Shown: in pieces, positions 59,270-64,000 of the stretch
Layout of the letters: every line of letters begins with the position of its first letter
How positions within the stretch are numbered: position 1 is the first letter of the stretch
Assembly (NCBI GenBank): GCA_012295275.1
Contig: CM022671.1
Span: 20,008,822 to 20,072,821, forward strand
Direction of reading: 5' to 3'
From: Chrysomallon squamiferum
Taxonomy: Eukaryota; Mollusca; Gastropoda; Neomphalida; Peltospiridae
Length of the DNA stretch: 64,000 nt
The notes under the pieces: model-generated
Database searches by the model: none
What the model was told of the DNA's origin: nothing
What the model saw: only the letters and a program-made list of their open reading frames with translations
Program-made: the position numbers and the translations under genes

Positions 59270-59770
59270 GCCCAAGATAAATCATTACCTTTTGATGACT
59301 CACCTATGAGATAGTCTGGTTCTACACATGTTGTTGAAATGGTACTAAGATTCGATGACAGCAGATAAACAGGCAATGATAAGTCACGTCAGCGAGAAAT
59401 CTTCAAACGATTCCATCCACCATCTCCCTGTAAGTCAAACACAGGCATCTTGTGAAACTATTTATCTACGACATGATCGTGTTGTTTCTGTGTGCTGGTA
59501 AAATAGCACAAACTCCTCGCAGCTATTACTTCGCTTCCAGCCAGTGAAACATGAAGAGGAAAGAATCTTCGGTTAAATGACCTTGTTTGACAAGATGTCG
59601 GAGTTGAAACGACCTCTGTGATGGACGTACGGCAAGAATGCGGATAACCCCAGCTTCGGGACTTGACACAACTGCAAGAGACAGCTTCATAACCTGAACC
59701 ATTGCCCAAAGAAAATTGGTTTTGTTTCCAAAAGCACATGTTGTTGTTTTTTTCCGTCCATGAAAGTACA
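59270..59770. promoter_or_regulatory. Longest complex non-coding island of the right half
   Basis: About 500 bp of balanced, non-repetitive sequence. It includes an AP-1-like TGACTCA (59296-59302), GATAAGTCACGTCA (59378-59391, GATA plus CRE-like) and TGACCTTG (59578-59585, nuclear-receptor-like half site). Minus-strand open frames up to 93 codons have no recognisable domain and no good splice context. Candidate enhancer. Confidence 0.3.
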
Positions 59771-61470
59771 AGCTGTCTTATGGTCTAATTGGAAAACGCC
59801 CAGAGCATAAACCGAGACTCATGGATGTGTTTCAGAAACGATACCACGTTTACTAGATCTGATCAGTGTGGGAAAGAAGTATTTTGTTTTCATAGAAGAA
59901 AAAACAAGAATTACTATTTTCAGTTCAGTTTGAATAAAAAATTTCAAAGTGTTATCTTTTACACTGTTAGAGAATTTGACAGTTTATTAATGTCTGGGAG
60001 ATTAGCAGAGTAGTTTATTGCAGAAATGATTAGAAACACCGTGCCATTGTCTTTGATGCTGTGTTCATCATCTTTAATGGTGTATCAGCATTGCAAGTTC
60101 AGAAAATATGTATACAGCAATAAAGGCAATTGTATCCAACAGCATATCTTTGTTAAATGAATAAACTGTCAGTTCGTTGTTCCGTGTGCATAGGTTGAAT
60201 TCAGAAACCATATTAAAGAGACTCTAATGTATTGGTCCATATTCATAATAAAAAAATTTTATATTTGAAAAAAATCTTTAAAAATTAGTCAAAATGTTTA
60301 AAAACTGAAACCTGCTATCCATTTATAGCTAAAAATATAACTAACAATAAAAGCGTATGACTGAATTTAAACAATAAACTAAATAAGAACGATTAAAATT
60401 AAATATTTATTACGAGTTGTCACAGTTAAAGAGTATCGACTGAAGCATTCAGATTTGCAGAAGTTCACCGTCATGCGCCTTAATAATTAACTTGAAGACA
60501 TTTTTATTACACTGGTTTCATTTACAAAAGTGCACAATTAGTCGACATTTTCATTCACTTCACTTACAACAAATTATTTCGGTTAACTTAAACTGAATAT
60601 TGTTATTATCGTGAACAACAAACGTATTTACTCATTTGCGAAATACGGCATAGTTAGTCTTCTTACAACCACCCATCTGTATAGGACCATGCACGCATGT
60701 AAAAACACAAGCATACACAAGCACGCACATTTATAGCATATAAACATATAGAAAAGTGCAAATAGAAATGGGTATATCTATTCGACTTAAAACTACTCAG
60801 TCGGAAAAAATAATGATAAAATAAAACAAAATAAAAAATATTAAAAGTTATATACAAAGACTGATTCTCAATGAATGAGCTTTGCAACAAAGTTTATTTT
60901 TTTTTTGTTTGTTTTTTTTTTCTTATTTTTTTTAATAGTTGAGATTTGGTAGATCCATATCTATTCCATTTCAAGCGTTTAATGTTCATTTTCATCCCTT
61001 TTGTGGATAAAACTTGGTGACAATTACCGTTTTACCGAACCGAAATGGTCAAAAATATCTTTTTAACTTTATATCCACATTTTTCATTATGTACCTGTTT
61101 TGTGTGAAATTGCAACCGATTTTGGCAGTGTAGATAAAGCTTTATTATCTCATAAAAACACAGATTGTCGTTTTAAATCTTGTTCTTAACTGTTATTGGT
61201 TTCTAGTTGACGTTTACGTCGTCACAGAATGTTTTTTGTCGTTTGGAAAAGAAACTTGATCATGTGAAACATTGAAATGTTCAGCTGTGCGTATTACATC
61301 TCACAGACTGCAACGCTCCATAGCCGTTTCCATTGGTGAAATTGCTGTTGGTTTCTAATGGCATTATTAAATGAAGACTTAGGTCTAATGGGAGTCGTTT
61401 ATGTCTAGAACGATGCTTATGTGATGTACCTGACGTTTAAGAAACAAAGGCAAATCCACATCATAAAAAC

Positions 61471-61545
61471 GGCAGCAGCTGCAACAACAACAATAGCAAC
61501 AGCAACAGCAGCAGCAGCAGCAGCAGCAACAACAACAACAACGAC

Positions 61546-61580
<35 letters not shown>
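61471..61580. repeat. Compound (GCA/CAA)n(AAT)n microsatellite
   Basis: GCA and CAA trinucleotides (61471-61545) followed by AAT repeat. Confidence 0.95.
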
Positions 61581-63366
61581 GGTAAATAAATAAATGAATA
61601 AATTAATTTTGCGTTTAAACCATTGCAATAAACAGCGGAGTGGATAAACTCTTGTCATGTGCGTATCTCTATATATTTATATATAAGTATATGCACGCAG
61701 ATATAATTATGTTTGTAGATAAAATGTATATATTTATATTCGCATGTATACAAGTTTGTTAATCTCGAACATCGACCCCGAGATCGTCAAGCATTGTACA
61801 AACTAATAAAACACTTGTGATAAATCAGGCATTGTAAAGTCAGTGCAAAGTCACGATCACGTATAATAAGATGCAGGACGTGAACGAAAAAAAAAAAAAA
61901 AAAAAAAAAATTAGGAAAGAAGAAACCAGACGCCAGAAAGATGGGGCACAGAGATAATTCGAAAGTAGTTTCGACACTCCCGTGTTAAGCCGAGTATATC
62001 TTGTCGCCAATCAACTCTTTGTGTGAATCCGCTCTCAGTCAGCCTGAAATTCTCTTTCGAATAACTACATGTACATGACACATACGCACGTAAATTGTTC
62101 CTTACGACATATGGGTTTGTACTGAGCCGCGTGAGGTTTCAATTAAACAGAAGACTCTTAAAGCTGAGAGAAAAGAAAAACATGAGTTCATATTATAGCA
62201 AGTGAAAGACGTGGGGTTTTCCGAGTATGTATGAAATATGTATTGACAAGAGATTTGCTTGATAATTTCTGTAGTACGTACATACATGTGTATATAAAAA
62301 GATAAGCACGTATAGAGAGATGTGTATAAAGAACATGTGCAATGGAAAGATTGGCACGAATAAATTACCGAGATACGAATAAAGTTATTTAAAAATATAT
62401 ATATACTGATTTTTTTAGATACACACAGATATAAATTTAACATTTTACATTTACAAAAGCTCATAGGTACACACATATATGCATATATTTGTACATACAT
62501 AGGTACACGCATATATATATATATATATATATACATGCTGTTATACATACGAGTATTCATACATACATATATAAGTAAATACAAATGTTGATAGTCACAC
62601 ACATTTTCATAAGTTTGTTAACCATACAGATATTGTAGAAATATTTCTTTTAAAAATTCGTACTGAAAAATATTTCTGTCTTGTTTACATAATACTTAAC
62701 ACAATTATGTCAAACAAAACGCTTATAGGATCTGAAAATACTGTTGTTGATATTGTTATTATTTATCCCTTTCTGTTTTTTGGTGGGTTTTTTGTTTTTG
62801 TTTTTTAGGGTTTTTTTTTGTTTTGTTTTTTGTAGGGCTGTTTGACATTAGAATATTATTTCGACCATGTCGCTGACAGGTTATGTTTGCACGAATAAAT
62901 TTGATCCTACCTTTACAGATACTCATCTAAAGATTAATTTTTTTTATGATACGGCGACACTGATCGTACGATATTTACCTACAGGGCAGAGTCAAAATAA
63001 ATTGGATAGCATTCAGTCAGATTTTTAATTCTAAATGATTGCTCCTTAAATAGGTTTTCTTTGACAAGCGACGATTATAAGGAGGATTAACCGAAGATAT
63101 AACCCATTCTGTTGGTACAAATAATTTGTAACGCACCAGTTGTTTTATCAGTTTGTAATATATTTAAATATGAAAAAAATAACTAGTCGTTAATTATCTG
63201 GATTTTTTTAAATTTAATTTTTATATGCTAGTTCGAGAATTGGTTTCGTAGAATCATGTTTTAGCAAAGCATCAAGAAAGTGAAAGCGAGAGATAAAATA
63301 ATATAAAGTGGGGAAAATCAAACTGAAAAACACTCAAGAATGTATTTTTATACATATACACGGTCA

Positions 63367-63367
63367 T

Positions 63368-63399
<32 letters not shown>
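63367..63399. repeat. (CT)n microsatellite
   Basis: CT repeat with one TTT interruption, followed by CA and CATA repeats. Confidence 0.95.
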
Positions 63400-63477
63400 A
63401 CACACACGCACATACACATATATAAACACATATGCACACATACATACACACATATATAACTACAGACACACACAACC

Positions 63478-63509
<32 letters not shown>

Positions 63510-64000
63510 GTATGTGTGTATATATACATATACATACATATACATACATGCAAAGAGACAGAGATATACCAGCAGAGATAGTAACATAATGTGATTTATA
63601 TAAAAAATAATAAATTATAATTAAGCCCATAGTTAATAAAGGCGTCTGAAACGAAACAACGAACGTCTAGGAAAATATAACATTTCCCGCGACATATTAA
63701 ATGCTATTATTACTGGTCTATTCATCATCATCCAGACTACAGAGGGAAACATATATGGAGGAAACTTATATGCTATAAAAACAAGAAGGTACATAAAGAC
63801 TGTAAAAAATGTCATGTAATTTAAGATATATATATATAATTTCTTTTAAGTAAATAAAGAAAACCCTATCCATAACAGAAAAATATTCAGTAACAACTAA
63901 TCGATAAAATCTGTAAAGCTGTTAAAGACAGAAATTTGAAGAACAAATAGAAAGAGAAATAATATATTCAGACATATACATAACAGACAGTCACATAGAC

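Larger units (their letters stand above)
59771..64000. other. Intergenic DNA to the window end
   Basis: Simple repeats (61471-61580, 63367-63399, CATA-type around 63400-63560), a poly-A run (about 61889-61910) and AT-rich sequence. 61915-62170 is somewhat more complex. No gene supported; the 166-codon minus-strand frame at 62102-62602 is Tyr/Ile-rich repeat sequence. Confidence 0.7.

Noticed and set aside
59458-59771. Overlapping minus-strand frames of 93 and 81 codons
   Set aside because: Two different frames open over the same DNA, no domain and no splice context.
62102-62602. 166-codon minus-strand open frame
   Set aside because: The frame is created by TATA/CATA-type repeats, and its translation is Tyr/Ile/Met-rich with no domain.

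Overview
The window is eukaryotic nuclear DNA: AT-rich, intron-bearing and crowded with simple repeats. It carries two recognisable protein-coding genes in head-to-head orientation. The proteins are clearly animal. The strong AT bias, the intron sizes and the abundant CT/CA/ATT/TATG microsatellites would fit a lophotrochozoan such as a mollusc, but that assignment is inference and nothing in the sequence settles the species.

Region 1 (1-12748, minus strand) is the 5' half of EPG5, the metazoan autophagosome-lysosome tethering factor. Twenty coding exons can be joined in frame with GT-AG introns, giving about 1,223 residues before the gene leaves the left edge. They include a 21-nt microexon and a WxxV motif with acidic flanks that resembles an LC3-interacting region. 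Intron 3 holds two adjacent short elements with hAT-like terminal inverted repeats.

Region 2 (12749-12920) is a 172-bp gap between the two start codons. It must contain the 5' ends and promoters of both genes, and it has CCAAT boxes, a YY1-like site and an E-box of the CLEAR/M-box type.

Region 3 (12921-37044, plus strand) is a complete cytosolic glutaminyl-tRNA synthetase (QARS). It has 23 coding exons and 779 residues, with the HIGH and VVSKR class I signatures intact. The first 22 exons are closely spaced. The last exon, only 16 codons plus stop, lies beyond a 12.3-kb intron. That intron holds a diverged duplicated segment, a 37-bp minisatellite and several islands of complex non-coding sequence that read like regulatory DNA.

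Region 4 (about 38000-64000) contains no gene I can support. It is AT-rich intergenic DNA with many long microsatellites and homopolymer tracts, a 31-bp and a 196-bp tandem duplication, a dispersed repeat pair, and islands of higher complexity and GC (for example 41330-41480, 42430-42790, 47140-47290, 48380-48610, 52440-52860, 55180-55450, 56830-57130, 59270-59770) that are candidate regulatory elements.

The two genes have unrelated functions (autophagy and translation) and are linked here by a shared promoter region. No RNA gene, CRISPR array or intact autonomous transposon was seen.
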